DNA of 64,000 nucleotides from Eremophila alpestris peregrina (lineage: Eukaryota > Chordata > Aves > Passeriformes > Alaudidae), in the NCBI GenBank assembly GCA_009792885.1, contig WMCF01000121.1:310001-374000 (forward strand). The letters are read 5' to 3'. Of this stretch, positions 1 through 11,725 are shown one piece after another (within the stretch, counting starts at the first letter, position 1; every line of letters begins with the position of its first letter). Made by a program: the position numbers and the translations under genes. The notes under the pieces were generated by a model. It was not told the DNA's origin. It was given only the letters and a program-made list of their open reading frames with translations, and did not search any database.

Positions 1-3000
1 TTTTACTGACCCAGAGAGGGGGACGTGTTTGTCTGGGATTCAGCCCAGCAAGGGAGTTGCATTGTCTGTGTGGAAGATCGTAAATATTTCAGAGAAGTTG
101 TTGTCTCTTAAACACTTCCATCCAATATTGCTTGGCAGAGAGATGTTAAATGGCCTTCTTCCCCACCATTTCACTTCTTTCACTTCTCCTGCTTGCTCAG
201 TCTGCTCATACAAAATTCATTAGTCTGGTCAGACTCCTGACATTCCATCTGTCTGTTCTTTGTGAGCTGTATGCTCTGTCTTGCTGGTCTGGTCTGAGCT
301 AATCACTTGTGTTGCTAGTTGTAGTTTCTCAGTAATGCACTAATGACCATCTTCAGTGTTAAAAGGTAGGTTTCTGGATCATTATAGTTTTCTGTATAAA
401 ACTGTGTTAATAACAGGAACTTAAAAAAATCTGTTACTGCTACTTGGAGTAGGAGCATAATGGTAGAAATTGTAGTTCTTTCAGAACAAACATTTTGTAA
501 GTCTTAGTTTTATGTAAGCCATGTGGTATTTATTGCCTGGTATACTGGGTAGCTGAATGGCTTAGTATTTTACTGGTTGATAAGAACCACTCCTCCAAGA
601 CACACACTCACTTTACTAGTTGTTTTGTAGGCTGTTGCTTTACATAACATTCTGAAGTTACTGCACTGGCTTTATTAATTCAGTAATATCAACTCCTGTT
701 CTCTTAAGGCCTGTAGGATTACAGCATATGTCTTATGCATAATTTCATTTTCTTGCTTATAATTTTGAAGAAGTAAATCCATGCTGCACTTAGTTGTTAC
801 TCCATCTGAATGTTGTCTTATGTGGTGCAACAATTTCGTGTTTTCCCCATTCTCTTTAGCTTAGAGGAGTATGGAATTTCTTGTAGGGAAGAACAAGCGT
901 TTTTTTCCTTTCAGACTGCAAGGGGAATGATGCAGATTTTATTTTTTACTCGTCACAAAGAGACAGTTGAAATAATTAAAAGTGTCCTGGCTTCACATGT
1001 TAGCGATTTCACTTTTTCCTGATGTTTAACAGACAAATATTTTGTCTTTTAAGTGCATTGTATATATCAAGTAATGGCAGCACAGGGAAGGGAAAGTGTC
1101 AACACTGGCTTGAAATCTCTGTTCAGTATGTTTGGCTCTTACAGTTGGTATCACTACTCCCATCTCCTTTCTGCTTTTTCTTGTTGCAATTACTGTCATT
1201 TTATCGAAGTGACATATCCTAGTGATTCTTAACTAATGGTATTGCCTGCAGGTTTAGCATCTCGGAGGAAGAATCTGTTCTTAAGAAGAAAACATTTACT
1301 GAATGGATAGAAATTTAATGCTTATCCAAAAGAGAAAAAAAAAAAAAAGGTGTGTTGTCAAATCAATTCACATTCTGAGAAGTAACAATAGAAATGCCAA
1401 ATTACAGAGAACCAGTTATTTTGTTAAAAGTAACTTAGTGTTTCCAAAATAATGTGGACTTTCTACAAAGCATAAGAGTGTAAAGGAAAACCCCTCTTCA
1501 TCTTTCTTTGTCTTTAAATACTGAGTAACTGAAGTGTAAGTCACATTTCTTTCCTCAGAAAGACTGTAAGTAATACATGTAATAGAAGAAATAACACTTT
1601 ATTGGGGAAAAAAATACCCACAAGATTGAGTGCAGTGAGGCACATGGCAAGAAGTCGCTTCACCAGTTTACAGTGCATATATTGTGATATCAGTCCATAG
1701 TGTGTAGTGCATGTCTGCTTTTCATTTGTCCCGTGTTAAGAGAAGGATATGAATGGTATCTGACAACTTTGTGAAGGATTCAATAACCAGAAAGCCTTTA
1801 TGTTTGCAAAATGTGGAAATTTGATGGTTTTACACCGAAAGAAAAACCTAAGAATGTTAATGTATTCTTACAGTGATTTTTAATACTTAATGTAGTATTT
1901 ATCATCATTATTTTTCTGCTCTGTGTTTTAGACAATTTTCTCAGTATTTACCTGGACTGGATCTGGTTATTTTATGTGCAGAACCTGCTTTAAATATACA
2001 AAGAGAATTAATAAAATCTTGTAAAATATCACTGAATTCCATTCTGGAGGCCATTCTGGTTGGTATTGGTCAAATGAATTCCCTTGGTAACTGCTATTTT
2101 AAGGTATTTTGCATATTTTTTTAATATGAGGGCCAGCAGCAAAGGGTATGCCATCTTGTTCTCAGTCTTCTTGCTTAGATTCAGTAAAATAATCTTTAAT
2201 TACAAATTGCCTTGAATTGACATCACTGTCATTCTGTTTGAGAGGCAAGAAGACAAGCTAGCTGTGATCTGCTGAAGTAATCTTTTTAAACTGAAGTACT
2301 GTGTTTTCCAGTGTTACAACTGATGCTGGGAATTACTGATGAGCTTATACTTGTAAAGAGCAGTGAACATAACAGAAGCTATCAAATGCTTTATCATAGT
2401 TAGTAATGTCCTAAAAATACTGCAAATGGTGTTAAATATCTATTTATAGGTGATAGTACCTACACTCACTGTGAGTCTCAAATTATTTTCTATTTTCTTT
2501 CATAGGAGTCTTCCAAATAATGTCTTTATGTCTTTTCTGGTTTTTTTCCCAGATAAGGATACAAATAATTTTGGAGCCATATGGCAGCTTGAATAACTAG
2601 TGTTAAAAGTCTTGGGAAAGAAGAGCTGAGCACACACGTGCTGAGTTTTGGTCCTTTGCTATGAGGCTGGCCAGTCATTCCTGTCGCCAGCTAGCCATGC
2701 TGTTCCCTTGGATTTTTGGCTTGTTCATGGCACTGGCCACTGATGCTGCTGTTGCTTTCAAATGTCTGACAGATTTCTTGGTTTTAATATTGTCCTTCAC
2801 GCTGCAGCACAGAATGGGAGTTGTGCAGTTGCAGAACCTAAAGCACTGGCTTGAAAACTTTCTGCTCTGATTTTCCTTTTTACTGGTTTACAGTGAGAGT
2901 GATTATTGTGCAGTGAGCTGATGACTCCCTCCCTTCTGCCTGGCTACTTTTCCAAGTTCATTCCTCTTGGTTACCAGAGCACCCACCCATGTAGCGAAAA

Positions 3001-3757
3001 AAAGTAAATTAATTTTTAAAACTGTGTTCTGAGAAGAGCCGTTGTGTTACTTTCAGATTTTAAACTCCAAAAGCACATGAAGAGTCCTCTTCCTCCTTTT
3101 TCTTCTTTAGGGCACATGCTGCTATGGCAAATGATTGGTTTGTTCTGGGCTGGTTTTTTGTTTGTTTTTGTTGCCTTTTTAAAAAATTTTGTTTGGTTTT
3201 ACTGTTTATATGTGACTAGGTGATTAATATGATTAATTTCCAATCTTGCAGTGCATCCATTGTATTTATACATTTTCTAGCATCATTTCAATTTCTTTTA
3301 ACAGAAAAAGTTGAGTCTTTCTGGAAGGTTCCAGGAGGGGTTTCCAAACTGCAGGGTGAAACTTGGGAATTAGGAGCAAGAACAGATACTTAGGATTCTT
3401 GCCTGTAATCATAAGATGGCTGAAAGTTGTAATGCAGAATTTCTGTACTGTGCCTCCAGTAATCATGGTTCCTGGTGGTGTATAATTTCAGCTTAAGAAA
3501 TTGTCATTAATATCTTTGTATCAGCAGCTGAGGCCTTGCCAAATTTACTGTTTCAGTGCTTGATATGGTGTTAAAGTAGGAAACAACTGCTTCTGCTATT
3601 CTAAAACTGGCAGTTGACTCCTTAAATATATATTGAATTCACTTAAATATAATGGGAGGCATTATTGAATTGTGTGAACCTTCTGCAGTGAAAAATTTTG
3701 GTGTCTGATTCTGCTTCAGTATTTCAATTTATTTCAACTGTTTTACCTGTATTGTTT
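1..3757. other. Non-coding, probable 5' intron of MACIR or intergenic
   Basis: I see no exon here on either strand. All open frames are short, AT-rich and without recognisable protein features. Because the MACIR coding exon begins with a splice acceptor at 5739/5740, this stretch is most simply the upstream intron of MACIR; no CpG-rich promoter is visible, so the promoter should lie left of the window. An isolated AATAAA around 2007 is not attached to any gene I can identify. Short poly(A) and poly(T) runs occur, for example near 1330. Confidence 0.5.
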
Positions 3758-3820
3758 GATTCATAGAATTGTTAGGGTTGGAAGGGATTTCTGGAGATCA
3801 TTTAGTCCAACCCCAAAATG
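3758..3820 (-). mobile_element. CR1 LINE 3'-end fragment
   Basis: The + strand reads 'attcatagaattgttagg', then 'gttggaagggatttctgg' and 'catttagtccaacccc'. This is the reverse complement of the conserved 3' end of avian CR1 elements, so the element lies on the minus strand. It is very short and old, without coding sequence. Confidence 0.8.
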
Positions 3821-5739
3821 CTTAAAAACTCACTGGATGAAGTATATCTGCAAAAGTTATGGTGCACAAAACTGGTAATGAAGAATCCTAAATACACCAT
3901 GACTGTGAGAATGAAGAGAGACCATTTAAGACTAAAGGGACATTAGAAACAGTCTATAATTCTGTTAACGGCAAATAAAATCCTCTTTAGCAGAACTGTG
4001 GGCATTTTGTTTACTCCTGGTTTATTAGCATAGGGAGCAGCAGGTTGATTCAAGACGAAGCAGGGAAGAAGAGGTAGGAACAACATACCCCAGTCACTTA
4101 AATCCAGGGTTAAACCAAGATGCTTTTGGTCTGGATAGACACAAAGGAGAAATACTAACCAGATACCTTCAAGAGGTAAAAAAACCACACAAAAGTTTAC
4201 TAGCAAGTTATAGAAGATGAGGAGCTTTGTCAAATGATTTAGTACAACATGAAACACCACAGCACAGACATAGTCCCCTGAACATACAAAACCATTAAAC
4301 CTAATTGAGTTATCTTCTGTGAAAAGAAAGTTAGAAGAAGAAAGGGAGCAAGATAGGAAAGATGTGGAAAAACAGACATAGCTACCAGCTTCTGAATTCC
4401 AGCCATGTAAAGCTCCAAGATCAAAGTAGGGTTGCAGAACAGCATGCTTGTCTTGTGGTCAGCCTTCTTAAAGACTCTTCAAAAATTTGCAAACTCTTGG
4501 AAGTGTGTTTTAAGTTAGTCTTATTTGTGAAACATTGTTGATCTCTTGAATTTAGTCTATGGTCCCATATAATGAATTTCAGAATTGTTTCTGCTTAACA
4601 CTTGGATGCTCACTTTCCTTCCTTTGAGTCTTGTTGCCTTTAAATATGACATAGCTATGCAGAACAGTTGAGAGTGGAGGGGAGTCTGACAATGAAGAAA
4701 GCATGGATTTGGAAACAAATGTGTTCTCTCTGTTTTGTGAAGTAGCTGAAATGGTTTAGATGATACTGAAAGTAGGAATGAAAATAAGGTTTTTGGGTGT
4801 TCCTGCATCTACTGATGTGTACTTGCTGTGAGGGTGACCACATCTTTCCATGCTAGAGGTGATCATAGCTTGCAGTGAGCACTTGTGTCTGGAAGGGCAC
4901 CAAATAATGTATTTGGAATAGTTGTGAGGGAAGAGTAAAATAGTCTGTTTCCAAGAGCAATAGGAAAAAACAAAATAAATATTGCTTATTCTTTAGATGC
5001 TTACAAGATTCTAATGCTATATTCATTAAATGCAGTATAATTTGTTCAGAATACATTAGAATCCTGTTAGAATAAAAGAGTGTGTGTTTGATTAATGGTG
5101 ATTAAAATGATTGGTGAATTTTCTTGGTGAGTGGGTGAGGATCGCTGATGACCTAATCAGACAGGAATGGAACAGCTAGGATGCCATTCTTGGAATTTGT
5201 AGCACGCTGTCTTGCATATCTGGAAGATGGAAGCTTTGCAGCATACTCAGATCAGGTCTGGTCCAGGGTCACATCTGAATGAGGTGGTACCTCTTAGGCA
5301 TGCTTTTTGAAAGCTTTGTCTAATAAGAATATTGTCAGTAGACAGATTACACAGTAAAAATGGGGGAAGGTGCTGTGGATCTGCTAATGGATATAGATGC
5401 TCCAAGAGGTGAGGAACTACAAGGAATAAATGCGCCCAAATGCTGAAAAACTGGTCGAGAGAGATGCTCCATTTTTGTGTATGATAGTATTCAAGTATGT
5501 TTTTAGCTATTTAGAATGATCAATATCTTTATGGTATCTTATTAAAAACCTCACACAGGATAATTTTGAAAGATGGATGTTGGTGATAGTTTTGTCGTGT
5601 GACACTGTGCAGAGAGCTAAGACCAGGCTGAGTAGGGAAGTACTGGATATGACTTCTGGGTGATACAGCATTCCATTTCTGTGGTCCTCCCTCAGCACCT
5701 TGTGTTGCATTTTCTGATCAAGCTCTGTTTTATTTTTAG
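3821..5739. other. Non-coding, probable intron upstream of the MACIR coding exon
   Basis: No recognisable coding or RNA gene. The stretch ends in a pyrimidine-rich tract (ctctgttttatttttag) that serves as splice acceptor for the next exon, supporting an intronic identity on the + strand. Confidence 0.55.
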
Positions 5740-5760
5740 GAGCAAAGCTTTGTGTTTAAA
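5740..5760 (+). other. MACIR: MACIR terminal exon: splice acceptor and 5' UTR end
   Basis: The acceptor 'tgttttatttttag' ends at 5739, and the exon starts with 21 untranslated bases before the ATG at 5761. A GTG at 5752 is in frame, but it is not an eukaryotic start, and the protein family begins at the ATG (Met-Glu-Val-Asp). This implies one or more non-coding 5' exons upstream, as in the human gene. Confidence 0.75.
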
Positions 5761-6384
5761 ATGGAAGTTGATGTGAATGGAGAGTCCAGAACCGCCCTCT
5801 CCTCCCTCCCTGTGCCTCTGGCAGAGGCGAGCTCTGCAGCCAGGACAGAAGCAGAAAAGCCACGCTGTTCCAGCACCCCCTGCTCACCCTTGCGGCGGAC
5901 AGTTGCGGGATACCAGATCCTTCACATGGATTCTAACTACCTGGTTGGTTTCACAACTGGAGAGGAGCTGCTAAAATTAGCCCATAAGTGTACAGGAAGT
6001 GAAGAGAATAAAGGAGAATCTGGTCCTAACTTGGGCTCCAAACATCTTGATTCAGGACTTGCGCGCTCCTCTCGTTTGTACAAAGCCAGAAGTAGGTACT
6101 ACCAGCCATATGAGATCCCAGCAGTCAATGGAAGGAGGAGGAGACGGATGCCCAGCTCAGGGGATAAATGCAATAAAGCTTTACCATATGAACCTTACAA
6201 GGCACTTCATGGTCCCCTTCCTCTCTGCCTTTTGAAAGGTAAAAGGGCTCATTCAAAATCCCTGGACTACCTCAATTTAGACAAAATGAGCATTAAGGAA
6301 CCTGCTGACACAGAAGTGCTACAATACCAGCTCCAACACCTTACTCTTAGAGGGGATCGTATGTTTGCAAGGAACAGCACATGA
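5761..6384 (+). CDS. MACIR: Macrophage immunometabolism regulator (MACIR, formerly C5orf30)
   Basis: This is a complete 207-residue frame in a single coding exon; the human protein is 206 residues. The sequence is recognisable along its whole length: a variable Ser/Ala-rich N terminus, the conserved block 'EKPRCSSTPCSP' then 'RRTV', the 'YQILHMDSNYLVGFTTGEEL' segment, a Tyr/Arg-rich stretch, a run of five arginines at residues 125-129, and the near-invariant C-terminal third ending 'LTLRGDRMFARNST'. Known family role: a small soluble protein without a catalytic domain that binds the lipid-cargo adaptors UNC119 and UNC119B, affects ciliary trafficking, and restrains inflammatory behaviour of macrophages and synovial fibroblasts. 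No signal peptide or membrane segment is visible. The start is the first ATG after the splice acceptor and matches the family N terminus. Most substitutions relative to the human protein as I remember it fall in the first 100 residues. Confidence 0.96.
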   Translation: MEVDVNGESRTALSSLPVPLAEASSAARTEAEKPRCSSTPCSPLRRTVAGYQILHMDSNYLVGFTTGEELLKLAHKCTGSEENKGESGPNLGSKHLDSGLARSSRLYKARSRYYQPYEIPAVNGRRRRRMPSSGDKCNKALPYEPYKALHGPLPLCLLKGKRAHSKSLDYLNLDKMSIKEPADTEVLQYQLQHLTLRGDRMFARNST

Positions 6385-7048
6385 GCTATCATCTCAAATT
6401 TAGAAATAGTTTCTGATCTTTTCTCTGTTGCTGCAAAAATCCATTGTTGTACTGTGTACATGACTGTCCACGTTGTAGGTGGTTTATCAGCTCAGTATTA
6501 CCTGAAAGTAATTTATTTGAATACAGTCTTGGCAATGCAGTGTTCTACAAATAGTTGGAGAGAGAAATCTTTTCCTGATAAAGCAGCTTTGGATGCAGAT
6601 TTGACTGCAACTAGTGGATATTTCTTTGGACATTTAAAACAAACAAGTTTTTGATTCTGGGGATATTTTTTTCTGTATTGCTACAACTGGTATTTACAGT
6701 AATTCAACACTGAAAAATTGGTGATGTCTGCTTGGTTGTTGCTAATTTTGGCTTGATGTTAGAAACTGCTATTGGATAAGTACTGAAGGAGGTTTACTGG
6801 GGTTTACTTTTTGTTTCTGTAGTAAAATGTATGAGTTTTTCTTACCAGGAAAGTGAGTTTGGTTGGATGAATCACTTGCTATTTAAACAATCCAATTCAT
6901 GCATTTTGAGACTGCTCTTGTACTGGTGATGTGGGTGAGATTTGTTCATAAAAGAAACCTTTGCTACTTGAATCCTATTAAATTATTTTTTTAGTTTCTG
7001 CATGGAAGTAATTGCTTTGTCCTTTTTATTCTATAAAACATGTTCAGA

Positions 7049-7054
7049 ATAAAT
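7049..7054 (+). promoter_or_regulatory. Proximal poly(A) signal of MACIR
   Basis: Canonical AATAAA with a GT-rich downstream element beginning about 35 bases later. Candidate proximal cleavage site. Confidence 0.5.
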
Positions 7055-8030
7055 ATTTCAGTTATTTAAAGCAACTCTTTCAGGAAGTGAAGTTTTTTTG
7101 GGGTGTTTTTTGGTGTTGGTTTTTTAGGTTTTTTTTTTAAATAGGTTTTGTTTTTACATTGTCTTGAGACAGAAATGGGAATGTCTGTAGTGGTGTGTTG
7201 GTAACGTTTTTGATTTTAATTTGTGATTTTCATTTCATCTATAGTAGCAGAAGGTGTCAACTTCAGCACAGCTTTGAAAATTCCGTTGACTTGAAGCACT
7301 GAACACGAGCACTTGAGGGCAGATTTTTTTTTTGACAAGAGTGCAAGTGAAATATATCTTGTTAGCATTGAAGAGATTATCTTGAATTTTTCAGCAGAAT
7401 AATGCACTGAGTTACTTTTGTTACTTAATGAATTTTTATTAAAACATGACATCAAATACAGTTTTGACAGCTGTATTCCTAGATCTGTTTAAGACATTTT
7501 GATAACTTCAGTTTAAAAATGAAAAATAGTTCATACTGTCTTTTTCTTAGGTGCAGTCTTTTGCTGAAGCTGTGCATAATTTGATTTTGCCTGATGACCT
7601 CTGCAGAAGTTAAAAATAATTTCATAATGCTTTGAAACATGAATTTGATCAGTTGTTTCTGATAGAGCTAAGATTTTGTTTGTTTATTGTTCAGAATTAC
7701 TAGAAAGCACTAGTTAGTGCATGTGCTCTGGAAAATAAAGAATTCTTCCTCTGTCACTCCACAGTTTAAATGAAGGCAGCCCACTAGTGAGAATTCTGTG
7801 GTTTGGTTATTTTTTTAGGTTTATTAAAAAATACAAAAAAAGGTGTATTTTTCAAAGTTAACTGCACTAGTATAAATTTAATGTATTGAACAATGATCTT
7901 GAAAGTAAAGTCTTCCTATATAGTCTTTAGTTTGAAAAACAAAATATGGTCAGATGCCAAAGAGGTAGGGGATTTAAGGAATAAACACTGTTTATTGAAA
8001 TATTAAATTAAATTGTATTTCTGGCTGAAA

Positions 8031-8036
8031 AATAAA
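8031..8036 (+). promoter_or_regulatory. Distal poly(A) signal of MACIR
   Basis: AATAAA with a GTTGTTGTGG downstream element about 25 bases away. This is a good candidate for the main transcript end. Confidence 0.5.
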
Positions 8037-8055
8037 AAGGTTATTCTAAGCAGCT

Positions 8056-9041
8056 GTTGTTGTGGATTCATTTGCTGTGAGAAGAAAAAGAGAACATGTA
8101 AAAAAATACTACTTCAGACCAGGGAACATTTAAAAACAACTTGGAAGTTGGAGTCCTAGATTTCTGTGAAATAGATACTTAGCTCTGTTCCTTGTTTTGG
8201 GAAGAGGGCCATGCATTTACCTTATGTGCATGTTTCTGACATTGTCCAGTGCTGTAATTGTATGGCTACACTAAGGGACTGGTTGGTGGCTATCCAGCTG
8301 AGTTCAGACATAGAAAATGTGTTGGTATTTTGTCTTTGGTGGTTTGTTTGTCAGTGTGTTCAGGCATGGTCACGGTGTTTGCTTAACTGGCACACACTTG
8401 CAGCCCTCATAATGTGGGACATACAATTTACACTGCCTGTAGTGCAGACTAAGCAAGGAACTGAGTAGGTAACTTATGTTTTTTTCTAAGTTTCAATGGT
8501 ACCAAAGAATCAGAAACAAATTTTCCAACATAGTCAATTTTTAAAAGTTCTGTAGTGTGGTCTGCTTGAAGCCAGTTACTAAGTTTCACCATAAAAGCAT
8601 CATGTGTCAAAAGGACACACTTGGAAGAGATCATCCTTAGTGAGAAAATAGGCAGCAAAAACTAGAAAAAATGCTTTGAATAAGACTAATTTTATAGTGG
8701 AGCTACCGTACAGTAGTATTAAGAAGTTGTTAAGCTGTTGCAGGAAAAATCCAAATCAAAACTGGAAAATGTAGATTTATTACAATGCTAATAGCTTTAA
8801 AGACAATGTCAAGCTTGGCAACCAGCAGTAAAATGCATATCTTTGCATGTTGTCAACGCTGGCAAGTGCAGGTTTATTGATGATTCTGAGAATGACTTGC
8901 ATGAATGGTTTGCTGTAATCTCTTAGTTGGGGCATCAGTTTCCATGATAGGTAATTATATTGAACACTGTAAGAGTGGTGCAAACATGTGCCAGATAGAT
9001 CCTTGGAAGAACACAAAAATGTGTGAATTACTGTTTGGTGG
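8056..9041. other. Intergenic, no gene seen
   Basis: AT-rich sequence between the end of MACIR and a long T-rich repeat. No exon, RNA gene or recognisable repeat was found. Confidence 0.5.
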
Positions 9042-9114
9042 GTTTTTTTTGTTTGTTTGTTTTTTTGGGGTTTTTTTTGTTTGTTTGTTGTTTTTTTTTG
9101 TTTGTTTGTTTTTT

Positions 9115-9149
<35 letters not shown>
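9042..9149 (+). repeat. T-rich low-complexity tract, (GTTT)n and poly(T)
   Basis: The stretch is almost entirely T with interspersed G, ending in a pure run of about 30 T. Long frames read through it on both strands are Phe- or Lys-rich artefacts. It may be the decayed poly(A) of an antisense retrocopy, but no adjacent retrocopy is recognisable. Confidence 0.9.
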
Positions 9150-9150
<1 letters not shown>

Positions 9151-11249
9151 TTCCCTGTGTCTCACAGTACATTGTTTTAGCCAGAAGTTCTATGCATACT
9201 TTCCAGGTCCTTGAAAACCTTCTGATGGATTATTTATTTTTTTCCCCCCAGTGATTTTTGCCAGGGTAATATTTTTTTTCCTCTTTATTTCATCACAAAA
9301 GCACTCGGGGAAGATCAAACTACCTTCAGGAAAACTAACTTTCTTTCTTGAAAGGAGGAAGGGAACATGACCCTGAATTTCAATACCCAGTCTTAACTTA
9401 GTCCTAACAAGTAGTTTGGTGGTAGAGAATGGCACTGATGCACACCTACAGAGTCCCCATTAGAAGAACTGGGGAGAGAAGACTGTCACTTTTGGGGGAG
9501 AAGCCCAGAATCGGTTGTCTTGTGTTGAAAGCAAAAGAAAAGGTAAGGAAATTACCTGACTACATTCCATGCGTTTTCAGCAGACAAGCTCTCTCACGTT
9601 TCATATGCCTGGTATCACCTCTCAAGGAATTTGCCTGGAGTAAACAGAGGGGAGGTCTCTTTTTAAGAGAAGGAGAACCTCGCACACTGCTTTAATTTCT
9701 GTGGAAGGTGGAAGGATAGAAATAATTCACCATAATATATTGGGCAAGGCCTGGAGAAATAAATGGAAAACCTCAGAGGAGCTGTGCTATGAGGATAGCA
9801 GGAGTGTGGTTCCAGTGTCAAAAAAAGCAAAGACAAGGAAGAAGATGGAGTGCTGGCCTCAAATGTCTCTAGGAAGGAATGAAGTATTTCTGTCTGGTTA
9901 AGGAGGCTGATGGGTTATTTTGGCAAAATGCTGTGATCAGTCTGGGCTGCAGTGAAGGTAGGACGCAGGAGCTTGAGGCTGTGTAACACTTTCACGCTCA
10001 CAAGCTTAGATGAAATTCAGATGAGGGTGCTGAAGGAATAAAAAAATAATCTTTATTCCAATTGAGTATGGCCTGAATTCAGATTATGTACTGTTTATCC
10101 TGTTGAGCAGCCCTACACAGTGTGGACAGGTAGATGGTGCAATTCTGTGGTCTGAAAAAGCAAAACTTCTGTCTGTTAAGCTCCTTCATTATTAATTTCA
10201 GTTTAAAAAAATTAAGAAACTCTCAAGCTTCATTATGTATTATTATGTAAATACCAACTATGATATCTTGTAAGTCCATTTTTGCATTTTGCTGGACTCT
10301 TGCCTGCTGTAGCTCTTCATGAGCTGTTCTCTCTGTGATGAGACAGAAGTGCTAAAATATGCAAGAACATTGAGAACAGCACTGACAGCCTGAACCCTGT
10401 GGAAAAATTGAGCAAGCCACGATCCGCTGTAGTGCCTTACATCAGCTGATTTTTTCAGAAAGTCAAAAAAATGCTCAAAAAAGGCATGAGGTACTGGGAT
10501 GCCTTTAGAAGTCTATTTCAGGCTAGGAATGCTGCAGCATAGAGCTTCATGGTGTGAACTGCAAATGGATAAAAGCAGAAGGGGAGAGAGAACGTCATTG
10601 TGCACTGCAGTATCAAGTGGTGGAACACCAAACTTTTTCAAGCTAAGTGGATGAGAGCAGAAAGAAGAATGTATTAAAAGCAAATTAATTTGTTTCTGCC
10701 TTATCTCAGTGATTTTAAGTTTTTAATGTTAATTGTGGTGAACCTCTTCCAATTTTTATGAAGAAAAATTGGGAGATATCCAGAATAGCTACAGCTCCAA
10801 ACGATTCACTGTATGCAAGATTTTTACATATCCATCTATAATAATGCTTTCTACAGAATTTAAATATTTTTGGTTTTGAGAGCATGTCAATATTTAGCTG
10901 ATTTTTTTTTTAATAATTAGTCTTGGTAAAGAGATAGTTGGAAAAAAAAATTGAAGTAAGAGACACTGATGTGGAGGTCTCAGTAAAAATGGATGGTAAA
11001 TTTTCATGTAAATAGTGCCATCCTATCAATTTAATAACTTTGAAGTAGAACTGCAAACCTAGGGAAAAAAAAGGAATAATTTACCACTTCCAGGGGCAGA
11101 CGTGGGAGGCAATGACCTGTAAAGACTGCTCCAGTCTGTACATTTTGTGAGACACAGCCATGCTTCAGAGATGATGAAGTGCTTTGCGGATATTAGTTTT
11201 AACATTTCAGAGAGACTTTCAGAAGGCTGGAGTACCCTGTTCTCCTAAA
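9150..11249. other. Intergenic, no gene seen
   Basis: Non-coding. A purine-rich part around 9430-9960 has higher GC and two moderate open frames on the + strand, but neither has recognisable protein features or splice context. Nothing else supported. Confidence 0.5.
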
Positions 11250-11725
11250 ACAGTCATTTAGGTTGGAAAATAACCTCCAAGCTCATTAGTCCAACCATTC
11301 ACCCTCTGCCAAGTCCACACCAAACCATGTTCCCTGAGTGCCACATCTACAATTGTTTAAATAGCTTCAGGGTTATGGTTATGATACCATAGGCCTGGGC
11401 AGTGTGTTCCAGTGCTTGACAACCCTTAACATGAGGAAGTTTACCCTAATATCCAAACTAAACCTCCCCTGGTGCAACTTGAGAGTGTTTCCTATTATCC
11501 TGTTGCTTGTTCTTTAGAAGAGCCTGACCCTCACCTGGCTACACCTTCCTCTCTGGTCATTGTAGAGAGCAACAAGGTTCTCCCTAAGCCTCCTTTTCTC
11601 TAAGCCAAGCCCCCAGCTCCCTCAGCTGCTCCTCATCAACTCCATTCACTTATCTGGACTCACTCCAGTACCTCAATGTCTTTGTGAGAGGCCCAAAATT
11701 GAACACTGAATTTGAGGTGCAGCTG
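11250..11725 (-). mobile_element. CR1 LINE fragment, about 475 bp, 5'-truncated
   Basis: The + strand reads as reverse-complemented avian CR1 3' region: 'ttaggttggaaaataacc', 'agtccaaccattcaccc', 'gttccagtgcttgacaaccc', 'ctaaacctcccctggtgc', 'agcctccttttctctaagcc', 'cagctgctcctcatcaac' and 'cctcaatgtctttgtgag'. The order is collinear with the family. It has many substitutions and small indels, so it is old and inactive. Confidence 0.92.

Larger units (their letters stand above)
6385..8055 (+). other. MACIR: MACIR 3' UTR (inferred extent)
   Basis: After the TGA at 6382-6384 the sequence is AT-rich and non-coding. Two canonical poly(A) signals with good context are visible: AATAAA at 7049-7054, followed by a strongly GT-rich tract (7090-7145), and AATAAA at 8031-8036, followed by 'agctgttgttgtgg'. 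They would give 3' UTRs of roughly 0.7 and 1.7 kb. Which is used cannot be told from sequence, and the UTR could extend further. Confidence 0.55.

Noticed and set aside
2007..2012. Isolated AATAAA suggesting a gene end
   Set aside because: No coding sequence upstream within the window supports a transcript end; AT-rich DNA gives this hexamer by chance.
5752..5760. Upstream extension of MACIR by three codons from a GTG
   Set aside because: GTG is not a normal eukaryotic start; the family N terminus begins at the ATG at 5761.
5777..6235. Overlapping + strand frames inside the MACIR exon
   Set aside because: Shadow frames of the conserved MACIR sequence with no family features.
8780..9254. Long Lys-rich and Phe-rich frames
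   Set aside because: Artefacts of the T-rich low-complexity tract at 9042-9149.
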